NCBI GenBank assembly: GCA_965242745.1
Contig: CBDETG010000037.1
Coordinates: forward strand, 1 to 47,144
DNA from: JABAAI01 sp965242745
GTDB lineage: Bacteria > Spirochaetota > Leptospiria > Leptospirales > Leptonemataceae
Direction: 5' to 3'
DNA: 47,144 bases
The position numbers were made by a program, and so were the translations under genes. The notes beneath the pieces are model-generated. The model was given only the letters and a program-made list of their open reading frames with translations, made no database searches and had not been told where the DNA came from. Shown here piece after piece: positions 9,759 to 17,273 of this stretch; position 1 is the stretch's first letter, and every line of letters begins with the position of its first letter.

Positions 9759-9830
9759 TGCCCTCGACAGGAATCGAACCTGTGCGCATGGTTTAGGAAA
9801 CCACCGCTCTATCCCCTGAGCTACGAGGGC
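9759..9830 (-). tRNA. tRNA-Arg (anticodon CCU)
   Basis: On the minus strand the acceptor stem GCCCTCG pairs with CGAGGGC, the D-arm holds AGCTCAGGGGATAGAGC, the anticodon loop TTCCTAA carries CCT, and the T-loop is GGTTCGATTCC. The discriminator is A and the 3' CCA is not encoded. It sits in a tight run: 5 nt after the plsC stop and 20 nt before the prfA start, all on the minus strand, so it is probably processed out of a shared transcript. Confidence 0.95.
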
Positions 9831-9835
9831 TTTGC

Positions 9836-10642
9836 TTAGGAATGCTGGTGGCAGCCCGGGTCTTCGCTTGCTTTCAGTCCGCTCTCAATACTGGCTCTTA
9901 ATCTTGTATTTAGCGCGTCTATGTCGCTCTTTGCTACTTCTTCACCAGTTATATAAGGCTGTATCTTGACATAGACTGTGCCGGGGAAGATGCGCGGGAT
10001 GAGCCTATGCTCCTGATAAGGCTGCAGTCGGCCTGAGTTGCGTATGCTCACAGGCTGCAAAGCGCTTTTGGAACGCAGAGCCAAGATCAAGGCCCCTTTT
10101 TTGAAGGGGCGAAGTGAGCCGTCTGCGTTTCCGCGCGTACCTTCAGGGAAAATGACAACAGCGCGCTGCTGCTTTTGCATCATAGCTGCAGCTTGCAGGA
10201 GAGCGCGCAAAGCATGCTTTTCGTTATCGCGTTTGACGGCAATATATTCCATACTCCGCATGACGGAACCTACAAAAGGCGCACGAAACAAGGAATCCTT
10301 AGCAACCCAAGCAAAATCTTTCTTTATACTAACATAAAATACCAAGATGTCCAGCAGACTGCTATGATTAGCCGCAATAGTACAGGCTTGATCTGTACAG
10401 AGCTTGTCTGCATTCTCCACACGCACTTTGATGCCGGCTATAGCCAAAAGGGAACGGGCCCACAGCACAAGCAAAGGGTGCAAGTGCTTGGAATCAAAAA
10501 AGACAGCTCCTAATCTAATACATAAAGACATGAAGATCGTCATGAGGCCCCATGCCAGCCCGATATACAGGCTGCGCAGCAGTATTAAGAATTCGTATAT
10601 ATATTTACGATGGAACTCTTCCCATACACCAACAGCGCTCAT
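9836..10642 (-). CDS. plsC: 1-acyl-sn-glycerol-3-phosphate acyltransferase (PlsC family)
   Basis: The enzyme acylates lysophosphatidic acid to phosphatidic acid at the inner membrane. The catalytic NHxxxxD motif is NHSSLLD (about residues 92-98 from the ATG) and the substrate motif is FPEGTRG, about 75 residues later. Hydrophobic segments near residues 20-45 and 55-70 anchor it. I use ATG 10642. A TTG at 10651 would add three residues and neither has a convincing ribosome site. Its stop is 5 nt before tRNA-Arg, and prfA follows. Product cdsA, 30 kb away, would use its product. Confidence 0.9.
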   Translation of the reverse strand: MSAVGVWEEFHRKYIYEFLILLRSLYIGLAWGLMTIFMSLCIRLGAVFFDSKHLHPLLVLWARSLLAIAGIKVRVENADKLCTDQACTIAANHSSLLDILVFYVSIKKDFAWVAKDSLFRAPFVGSVMRSMEYIAVKRDNEKHALRALLQAAAMMQKQQRAVVIFPEGTRGNADGSLRPFKKGALILALRSKSALQPVSIRNSGRLQPYQEHRLIPRIFPGTVYVKIQPYITGEEVAKSDIDALNTRLRASIESGLKASEDPGCHQHS

Positions 10643-10907
10643 AAACAGCAAGCTTAGAAACAGCCTGCCAGGATGCCAAGCCTTTTTTCTCCTATAACGT
10701 TTTGTATCAGTATTTGCCTATGGGCCTTTGGCGCAAGACAGATGGCGCTAGTTTTGCACGCATATCATCTTGTGATAGCTCATATATTTTCCATTCCCTG
10801 CTACGCCAAGACTGCTGATACGGGATTTTGCCGACAAGCGCAGAAAAGAGCATGACAAGCAAGGCCTAAGGTCTACTATAATCCATCTATTTTAGGGAGA
10901 TAAGCAT
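10643..10907. other. Divergent intergenic region between plsC and hflX
   Basis: This gap of about 265 bp should carry promoters for both directions. I see no pair of hexamers strong enough to name. A short frame at 10673-10855 has no ribosome site and looks like chance. Confidence 0.4.
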
Positions 10908-12542
10908 ATTACTCATATCAGTGGGAATCTAAGCGGGCTTGCGCCTTCCCAGTTGAAAGATTTAAGAAGGCTGGCTTTGAGGCGAATCAAGGAGGATGTC
11001 CTTGTTTCTCAGAACTTTGCCCGCTCTTTATGTAGTCTTTCTTTTGCTATAGGAAGGCAAATTGGAGCGCTCATAAATCGTAAGGGCAATGTGTCTCATC
11101 TCATAGTAGGAGATAGGCACGGCATCATGATCCCTGAGTTGCCGAAGAATTCTTCCCGAGCTCTGCGTGGCTTAAGGCTGGTTCATACCCATCTCAAGCA
11201 GGAAGGCCTTAGCCAGGAGGATATCTATGACCTCACGCTCCTGCGCTTGGATTACATTACGGCTATTACTATGGACCAGTGTGGTCTGCCTGCATTATTT
11301 TACAGCGCGCACAACATACTACCTGGGACAAGCAACATAGAAGAGCCCTGTAAGCCGGGGCAGCTGCTTGAAAATTTTTCACATAATATATCTGCTTTAG
11401 ATGCGCATTTCATAAAAGAAGCAGATTCCCTTCGCCCACTGAAGGCGAGGAGCTTCGCTCTGCTGGCAGGCGTGTATACTCCCTCTATGCAGGCAAAGCG
11501 TACGCCGCAAGACTCTATGCTGGAGCTTAAAGAGCTTTGCCATACGGCGCAAATAGAGGTGGTAGAAGAAATCAGCCAAAAACGCTCCAGTCTGGACCCC
11601 ATTACTCTCATTGGTTCAGGCAAGCTGAGAGAACTTGCCTTACGCGCCGTACAAAAAAACGCAGATATGATCGTCTTTGATCTGGAACTTAAGCCGGCGC
11701 AAGCAAAACGTATTTGTGAACTTTGTGACTTGAAAATCATCGACCGCACTCAACTCATTTTGGATATTTTTGCGCGCAATGCCACAAGCCGCGATGGGAA
11801 ACTGCAGGTAGAGCTTGCGCAGCTTCGCTACCTCAAAGAAAGACTCAGCCAAAAAGATGACAATATGTCCCGCTTGACAGGCGGCATAGGAGGCCGGGGG
11901 CCCGGAGAAACCAAACTGGAAATTGGGCGCCGCCGCGTGCAGGACCGCATCCGAAGCTTGGAGAAGGCGATGAAGGCATTACAAAAGCGGCGCTCCCTGA
12001 ATCGAGTAAAACGAAAGAAAAGCTCCTATATCGTTTCTATTGTAGGATATACGAATGCGGGGAAATCAACCCTTCTTGGCGCTCTTTGCTCCTCCCAAGC
12101 CCTCGTAAAAGCAAGTCTTTTTGCTACTCTTGAGCCCACTACGCGCCGCTTGCAGCTGTCCCAAGGGAGAGCGGTATTGCTGGCGGATACCGTAGGCTTT
12201 ATCCATGAACTTCCTCCAGAATTAGCAAAGGCCTTTGCTGCGACCCTGGAGGAGCTGGCCGATGCGGACCTGCTTTTGCATTGCATTGACAGCTCTTGCC
12301 CCATGTACCGTCAAAAAATGCAGGCAGTAGAAACAATACTATGCCAAATGCAATTAGCTCATATTCCACGCATCTGTGTTTTTAATAAATGTGACCTCCT
12401 CCAAGAAAGAGACTGGAACTTTCTCCCTATCACTACAATGAGCAAAAAGCATGACAAGGAAAACGGCGGCATCTGCATCTCAGCAAAAGAAGGGAAAAAC
12501 CTTGCTCTCCTTGTAAAAAAGATAGAGGAGGAGTTTTTCTAA
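10908..12542 (+). CDS. hflX: HflX-type ribosome-associated GTPase
   Basis: HflX binds and splits stalled ribosomes. The glycine-rich signature GGIGGRGPGETKLE and the GTPase motifs VGYTNAGKSTLL (G1), ADTVGFIHELP (G3) and NKCDLL (G4) are present, and the C-terminal domain is of normal length. The first TTG is 10953, but the upstream codons read GNLSGLAPSQL, which matches the conserved N-terminal block of many long HflX proteins. The frame has no ATG, GTG or TTG before this block. An ATT at 10908 sits 8 nt after AGGGAG (10894-10899), so I place the start there, leaving it open. The gene diverges from plsC. Confidence 0.92.
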   Translation: MTHISGNLSGLAPSQLKDLRRLALRRIKEDVLVSQNFARSLCSLSFAIGRQIGALINRKGNVSHLIVGDRHGIMIPELPKNSSRALRGLRLVHTHLKQEGLSQEDIYDLTLLRLDYITAITMDQCGLPALFYSAHNILPGTSNIEEPCKPGQLLENFSHNISALDAHFIKEADSLRPLKARSFALLAGVYTPSMQAKRTPQDSMLELKELCHTAQIEVVEEISQKRSSLDPITLIGSGKLRELALRAVQKNADMIVFDLELKPAQAKRICELCDLKIIDRTQLILDIFARNATSRDGKLQVELAQLRYLKERLSQKDDNMSRLTGGIGGRGPGETKLEIGRRRVQDRIRSLEKAMKALQKRRSLNRVKRKKSSYIVSIVGYTNAGKSTLLGALCSSQALVKASLFATLEPTTRRLQLSQGRAVLLADTVGFIHELPPELAKAFAATLEELADADLLLHCIDSSCPMYRQKMQAVETILCQMQLAHIPRICVFNKCDLLQERDWNFLPITTMSKKHDKENGGICISAKEGKNLALLVKKIEEEFF

Positions 12543-12610
12543 ATGGGACAGAAAGGCTGGCTTGTCTTATGAGTGATAACAAAAGCGAAAATCAGCCTAT
12601 AAGCGCTATG

Positions 12611-12643
12611 GTGCCTGCGTGGAATCGCAGGTACTCGCTTTTG
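12611..12643 (+). terminator. Candidate hflX terminator
   Basis: GTGCCTGCG (12611-12619) pairs with CGCAGGTAC (12626-12634) around a 6-nt loop, with one G-T pair. A short CTTTT tract follows. It lies about 70 bp after the hflX stop. The T-run is weak, so the call is tentative. Confidence 0.45.
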
Positions 12644-13277
12644 CATTAGGCACAAGGCCAGACGCCGCATATTACAACACCGCCCGCAGTCAGCAGAGTC
12701 CCCGCCGCCGTCATTAAAACCAACGCTGCATATTCCCAACGCCCCCTTATCACTACAACGCCATTTTAAGCCCCGCCGCGACGGCAGCGCTCTCAGCATC
12801 CGTTACATACCAGAACCAGCCGGGCAAGCTCAGGAGCTTTACATAGCAGAACAATCCAGCGCTAAGGCACAGGCATTGCGTCCCGAGCACAGGAGTTGCG
12901 AGAGTCTGGCGCTAAGAAAGGCAAACCTACAGGGCTGGCAATACGGATATGGTTTTTGCTGGAACTGTACATACTACAACAATCCAGTGGAGTCTGGGCG
13001 GCGCATTATGTCGCGTTGGGCGCAGGGTCTCTGCTGCTTTACATACCAGAACAATCCAGTGCAAATCATAGGCATTGCGTCACGAGCTTATATGTATGCG
13101 CTTGAGCGCGGGGCGCAGGTGCTCGTGTGCTGTACATACCAGAACAAGCCCGGCAACGTTTAGAGCTGCAACACAGGCCTAATACCCATCTGCGTGCTAT
13201 ACATATCAGAACAATCCAGAGCAAGGCATAGGCATTGCGTCCCGAGCACACGAGGTGCGAGAGTCTGGCGCTAAGAC

Positions 13278-13440
13278 ATGGATGTCGCCGCGCCAGACCA
13301 ATGCCTATGCCTTGCCGTCATGGATGTCGCCGCGCCAGACCAATGCCTATGCCTTGCCGTCATGGATGTCGCCCGCGCCAGACCAATGCCTATGATTTGC
13401 CGTGTCGTCGCGCCAGACCAATGCCTATGCCTTGCCGTGG
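13278..13440. repeat. 42-bp imperfect tandem repeat, about four units
   Basis: Units start at 13278 and 13320 (identical, 42 bp). A third at 13362 has an extra C, and a fourth partial unit runs to about 13440. Each holds GCCAGACCAATGCCTATG. Because 42 is a multiple of three, several frames stay open (for example MDVAAPDQCLCLAV repeated), which produces spurious ORFs. The extra base in unit three breaks any single frame. Confidence 0.85.
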
Positions 13441-13576
13441 CGGTGGTTCTGCTGACTGGGGCCTTGTAGTCATATGCGGCCTCTGAGCGCCGCATTATGT
13501 CACATTAGGCGCAGGGGCGTTTTTTGTGCAAAAACACATTTTTTTCGCAACGAAAACGAAAATTAGCACCCAAATG

Positions 13577-13615
13577 CCCACCCACCCATTCCTTATAAGG
13601 GGGATGGTGGGGGGC
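13577..13615. other. Strong GC-rich inverted repeat
   Basis: A C-rich arm (GCCCACCCACCCATTCC) faces a G-rich arm (GGGGGATGGTGGGGGGC) around TTATAA. The arms pair well with one or two mismatches. No T-run follows, so it is not a standard terminator. About 30 bp on, GACATAATAC (near 13630) faces GTATTATGTC (near 13673), making a second inverted repeat that includes part of the dispersed motif. Confidence 0.5.
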
Positions 13616-13781
13616 TACTGTCGTAAAGCGACATAATACAGCAAATAAAAGCAAAATATGGCCTCTGCCCGCCGTATTATGTCACATTGGACGCAGGCGT
13701 TTTTTATGACAACAACGCTGCTACTTCCCACGCCTGCGCTGCTGCCTATGCCTTGCCGCCATCTTCGTATTGCTGGCTATA

Positions 13782-15521
13782 TTAGGGCTGTGTACTGAGA
13801 CCGCAGCCGCTGTTCATATCCGTGCTGATGCGGGTAGCCATTACTGCCGCATGAGCAGCGCTGGCATCGGCGCCGCTGCCAAAGGTATCTGCTGCTACGT
13901 TCATCATACAATTCCCGAAGCGAAAGCCGCCACCATGCTGCAGTTGAGCCGGCATATAAACTTCGACCTTGGGCGTGCTTTCACTGAAATACGAGGCCAA
14001 CTCTTCTATACCTGCCCGATTGTGCATATCATCCAAGCCTGCGCCGAATTGCACCAGAAGCTCGGCGTTTACAGCTACGGAAGAAGCAGACGGAGCCTCG
14101 ATGGCATCAGAGCTCTCACTTACAATATCCGGGCAGATATCAAGGAAAACATGCTGGCGGATCAGCAAGCCGTACCAGTAGGGATCATTCTCGCTTCTGG
14201 CTGTATCGAAGGCAGAACGAGAGTCGCCATTGCTGCGATTGATATAGGACGAACAGATTTGCGCTGTACGTTGACTAAGGCCCAAGTACTTGACATCATG
14301 TCCAGCAGTATCTGTCAGCAGGCTTACAGAATTGCTGCTCTCCCAAGTCCTCTTTGATCTCGCTTCACTATCTAAAGCATCTGAAAGATATACCGGGACG
14401 ATTTGATTTGCTAAAGCGCTGTCGCCTCTTACCTCACTTGCCGGGATATTGAGCAAGGTAGCTTTCAGAGCCATGAGCTCACTTTCACTGGAAGCGCTGC
14501 TATATTCTGTAAACATATAACGCCAAATCATCCCTGAAGTAAGGCAATCTCGAGTCACAGTAGCATTGCTGTCTATTTCCGTCGGCTCAGCGCTATGGCA
14601 ATCGGGATTAAGGGCTCTATGCCTCGCTCTAAGAACATTCAGAAAAGCAGTCTTTTCATTATCATCCATAGCTATAGCGTTCATAAAATTTTCCATTACG
14701 ACTCTGTTGTTTTTCAAGCCGTCTGTTACTACGTTTTTACTAGGCGAGGACGGGCCATTGAGAAATACGCGCCCAAGTTGTATGCGTGCAATATCTGTCT
14801 GTGCCAGCGCGTAGGCAAGGATCGTGGCGCCATGAGAAGAGGCATGTACGTTAAACTTTGCATCATCCCCATTTACAAGTTCTCCAAACAAAGCAGCAGG
14901 AGCTGCAACTTTGCCATCCAGCTCGATAGCGCCAATTTCACCCTTGACGATGCGCATAAGATCCAGCAAATCTTTTCCGTTATCTTTAGGATTGAACTTG
15001 GCGAAATTTGGCGTACTCTTTAAGCATGTGACAAAATTCACACCCAAGCTGCATTCGTGTTTCAGATCCTCGGGATGCAAGCCCCGCTGCGATAATAGAA
15101 ACAGAACTTTATGATCATGGCTTACTGCCTGCAGGGAGTTGCGCGGGTCAGCTCCCACATCTCCATTAACCGCAAAAAGTATCCTATTGACGGAAGCTGC
15201 AGGATTGAGCGCAACATATACTTCCGTTTTAATATAATCAAATGTATGCAGAGACCCTCGATAAACAGTCACGCCAGGGAGCTCTATCATCTCCTCCATT
15301 GCCTCTTCTTGATCAAATTGTGAAAAAGTGAAGCTATCTTGCGCATAGCTTGCAAGTTCCAACATGACAGGGCTGGAAGATTCCGAGGAAGTCTCAGCAT
15401 CGCCGCAAGCGATAAGAGATACAATACAGCAGCATAGAAAGAGCGTCTGTATAGGAAATTTCAAAGCAAATATCTTGTTTATCATAATCATACATAGACG
15501 AAAAAAATCTGCTTTTTGCAT
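13782..15521 (-). CDS. Large lipoprotein with alpha/beta-hydrolase-like features, 579 aa
   Basis: The N-terminus has a hydrophobic signal ending in a lipobox, LIAC with C39, followed by an acidic and Ser-rich linker, so it is a lipid-anchored envelope protein. The segment HASSHGATILAYALAQ (about residues 226-241) has the small-x-Ser-x-small pattern of a hydrolase nucleophile elbow. Near the C-terminus, FGAGLDDMHNRAG and QHGGGFRFGN could supply Asp and His, as in TAP-type peptidases of the fold. Eight or more Cys suggest disulphides. ATG 15521 has AAGGG directly against it; ATG 15491 is an alternative that keeps the signal. The substrate cannot be told. It is flanked by repeat DNA on its 3' side. 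Confidence 0.75.
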   Translation of the reverse strand: MQKADFFRLCMIMINKIFALKFPIQTLFLCCCIVSLIACGDAETSSESSSPVMLELASYAQDSFTFSQFDQEEAMEEMIELPGVTVYRGSLHTFDYIKTEVYVALNPAASVNRILFAVNGDVGADPRNSLQAVSHDHKVLFLLSQRGLHPEDLKHECSLGVNFVTCLKSTPNFAKFNPKDNGKDLLDLMRIVKGEIGAIELDGKVAAPAALFGELVNGDDAKFNVHASSHGATILAYALAQTDIARIQLGRVFLNGPSSPSKNVVTDGLKNNRVVMENFMNAIAMDDNEKTAFLNVLRARHRALNPDCHSAEPTEIDSNATVTRDCLTSGMIWRYMFTEYSSASSESELMALKATLLNIPASEVRGDSALANQIVPVYLSDALDSEARSKRTWESSNSVSLLTDTAGHDVKYLGLSQRTAQICSSYINRSNGDSRSAFDTARSENDPYWYGLLIRQHVFLDICPDIVSESSDAIEAPSASSVAVNAELLVQFGAGLDDMHNRAGIEELASYFSESTPKVEVYMPAQLQHGGGFRFGNCMMNVAADTFGSGADASAAHAAVMATRISTDMNSGCGLSTQP

Positions 15522-15870
15522 CCCTTAATCGCGGTTTGTCGGGAACTATATATCTAAACCACAAATTGCTCATCTGATGAAGCCCTAGTATAGAAGCGCT
15601 TTTGAACCCGCCAAAGCAAAGCCACAAGTAATTCTATTAACAGTCTTGTAAGAGAAAAATTAGGGAGTATAAGCAAAGGCAGCTGTTTTACCCTATTCCT
15701 GTGGTCGTAGATATATAGTACTCGCTTACACATGGTTTTGCTACAAAAGATATAATTTTGCAGCAACTTTACTCATAAGCTAAGATACGGGAATATAGGC
15801 TATAGGTAAAGCTTTGGTTTTGCTTCTTGCGTGTCTAGGATGAGCGAATATAATCGCCGGCCTCTATCTC
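15522..15870. other. Intergenic stretch without a credible gene
   Basis: These 349 bp lie between two minus-strand genes. Short frames here lack ribosome sites and show no protein-like pattern. The region probably carries the promoter of the lipoprotein gene and the 3' end of the 15871 transcript, but I cannot place either. Confidence 0.4.
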
Positions 15871-16327
15871 TTAGCTTGTCTTGTTTGCTTTGTGTTTTGC
15901 AGGCCCTGTGTTTTGTATAAGCTGTATAAGTAGTGTTCTTATTTCCTTTATATCTTGGCTTGTATTAGACTCTAGCTTGTCTATGCGTGAGTCTAGCTTT
16001 TGTATATCCTGCCTTGTATTAGACTCCATCCTGTCTATGCGTGAGTCTATCCTAGCATATAAGAAAAATACAAGACTAGCAAGACCGATAAGACCAGCAA
16101 ACAAGACTGGGAAACCTATAGCAAGATTCCACTTAATCGAATCATAATCAGAGCTGAGAATTAAGACCTTGTCTCTTATTCCCTGCATGTCTATAAGCCG
16201 CCCACCTGCCGCGCTTGTGGGATTCGATAGCAAGACAGCGGGCAAAGCTATACATACAAGCAAGCAGAGCGTAAATAAGTATATCAGTTTTGTTTTCATA
16301 ATACGCCGGCCTCTATCTCTTAGCTTG
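15855..16327. repeat. 24-bp direct repeats bounding a duplicated gene unit
   Basis: The same 24 bp (starting CGCCGGCCTCTATCTC) occur at 15855-15878 and 16304-16327, 449 bp apart. Each copy overlaps or follows the 3' end of one of the two related small membrane protein genes. This is the mark of a tandem gene duplication. Confidence 0.8.
15871..16299 (-). CDS. Small membrane protein with coiled-coil repeats, 142 aa
   Basis: An N-terminal hydrophobic segment (about residues 4-25, signal or anchor) is followed by a second membrane helix (about 60-82, FPVLFAGLIGLASLVFFLYA). After this come repeated units of the type RIDSRIDRMESNTRQDIQ / LDSRIDKLESNTSQDIK, an ideal coiled coil. The pattern recalls Borrelia Bdr proteins in style only; I do not claim homology. 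It is a paralogue of the gene 13 bp upstream (16313-16615) and likely shares its transcript. Function unknown. Confidence 0.75.
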   Translation of the reverse strand: MKTKLIYLFTLCLLVCIALPAVLLSNPTSAAGGRLIDMQGIRDKVLILSSDYDSIKWNLAIGFPVLFAGLIGLASLVFFLYARIDSRIDRMESNTRQDIQKLDSRIDKLESNTSQDIKEIRTLLIQLIQNTGPAKHKANKTS

Positions 16328-16615
16328 GCTTCCCCGCGGGCTTGCCTGCTTTGTATCTTGCTGGCTTTGTATAAGCAGTATTCTTATATCTTGTATGCCA
16401 GACTCCAGCTTGTCTATACGGGAGTCTATCTTGTCCATGCGTGACTCTATCCTAGTAAATAAGAAAAATACAAAGGCAGCAAACAAAGCTAAGAAAGTAA
16501 ATATGCCCTTGCCTAAAAACTTAAGCCAGTCAAAGCCAGACTCCAGCTTTTCTATCTTTATCTGCATAGATTGCATGGGAGTAAAGCCTTGCTCTTTTGT
16601 TTCTTGTGTGTCCAT
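16313..16615 (-). CDS. Small membrane protein with coiled-coil repeat, 100 aa
   Basis: A short charged N-terminus, one membrane helix (about residues 35-54, GIFTFLALFAAFVFFLF) and then TRIESRMDKIDSRIDKLESG, the same repeat unit as its neighbour at 15871-16299. It lacks the neighbour's N-terminal signal and has one repeat block fewer. ATG 16615 is the first start. The two probably arose by tandem duplication and could form hetero-oligomers through the coiled coils (inference). Confidence 0.7.
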   Translation of the reverse strand: MDTQETKEQGFTPMQSMQIKIEKLESGFDWLKFLGKGIFTFLALFAAFVFFLFTRIESRMDKIDSRIDKLESGIQDIRILLIQSQQDTKQASPRGSQAKR

Positions 16616-17006
16616 AACAAATAAGTAAAAGCCAGCCCCGGCCTTGCGCTCTATGAAAAACTAAAAGAAAAGCGCAAAGCCCTAATGCGCTGGTCTTATG
16701 CTATATACTACAATAGACGATTAGCACAAGACTAGCAAGCGCTATTTTACTTTCTAAGCTAGGAATTGCTGAGAGTCAAGACAAAAAAATACGCAGTCTT
16801 TATCGCTTGTGCTATTTCAATTTCAAAATGAGAATAGATAGGAACAAGAGCCGTCTCAAAACTAGTCTCTTGCGACCAGTTCTAAAAATGGAAAGTTGTA
16901 ATAAAAGATGCTTGTACTAAAAAAGCTCATGAAATAGGCAAAAGCTATTTGACAAGCTCTGCTTGTGTTTTACAGAGCAAGGCATGAAAAAGCACGGGTG
17001 CAGTCA
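16616..17006. other. AT-rich intergenic stretch without a credible gene
   Basis: About 390 bp before the MITE-like element. One small hairpin, GCTCTG facing CAGAGC near 16956-16978, has no T-run. A TTGACA at 16949-16954 has no good -10 partner. No frame is protein-like. Confidence 0.4.
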
Positions 17007-17105
17007 GGAGTCTGTTGAAAAACTTCAAAAGCAGAGCATAGATTGCGTTTATTCAGCGATTCGGCGCAGTTTGTAGTTAGGTTTTGCGGTTGTTCAACAG
17101 ACTCC
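17007..17105. mobile_element. MITE-like element, 99 bp with terminal inverted repeats
   Basis: GGAGTCTGTTGAA at 17007-17019 is the exact reverse complement of TTCAACAGACTCC at 17093-17105. The similarity extends inward to about 25 bp with three mismatches (AAC--CAAAA on both arms). The inner 50 bp have no frame. Ends and size fit a non-autonomous derivative of an insertion sequence. I see no clear target duplication in the flanks. Confidence 0.65.
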
Positions 17106-17203
17106 CAGCTCTTACTCTGTTTGATCTGATCCGATATAGAACAAAAATACTGCTTTCATTTACGTAGCCTATGAATTTCATGTCCATGTTAAGAATTTTT
17201 TTA

Positions 17204-17231
17204 TTGCATAGCCGCCATATGTGCGTATATA
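17204..17231 (+). promoter_or_regulatory. Candidate promoter for the S1-nadA operon
   Basis: TTGCAT (17204-17209) and TATATA (17226-17231) are 16 bp apart, about 43 bp before the S1 start codon, in an AT-rich tract. It is the best pair between the MITE and the gene. Confidence 0.4.
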
Positions 17232-17273
17232 TACATATATAACGTTTTTTATAGGGAAGGTACGTTAAAAGCC

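Larger units (their letters stand above)
12644..13781. repeat. Non-coding region of degenerate interspersed repeats
   Basis: No frame here looks like a protein: translations are repetitive, lack ribosome sites and stay open on several frames at once. Three related copies begin at 12841, 13041 and 13201 (ACATA-C-AGAACAATCCAG, then GCAA(GG/AT)CATAGGCATTGCG). A second motif, close to GCATTATGTCGCGTTGGGCG, occurs near 13002, 13492 and 13673, and also at about 25536 and 25640. A third has the pattern CCAACGCCGCTTATTCC (near 12721; again in the 25.5 kb repeat). The same family therefore occurs at two places in the window. Function unknown; it could be decayed mobile or coding sequence. Confidence 0.7.

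Noticed and set aside
9739..9789. Longer prfA start at 9789
   Set aside because: It would begin inside tRNA-Arg, and the extra residues are not part of RF1.
12841..13440. CRISPR array
   Set aside because: Copies are uneven in spacing (200 and 160 bp), diverged, and the 42-bp units have no spacers.
12876..13486. Several short frames (12876-13163, 13235-13486 and others) as genes
   Set aside because: They fall in interspersed and 42-bp tandem repeats, stay open on several frames at once, have no ribosome site and repeat PMPMPC or APDQCLC units.
12998..13710. Integron attC sites, because GTTGGGC fits the GTTRRRY core
   Set aside because: No matching RYYYAAC partner at the proper distance, no cassette genes between copies and no integrase in the window.
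13770..14357. Plus-strand frame of 195 codons opposite the lipoprotein
   Set aside because: The minus-strand lipoprotein has a signal, lipobox and normal composition, and this frame is its antisense.
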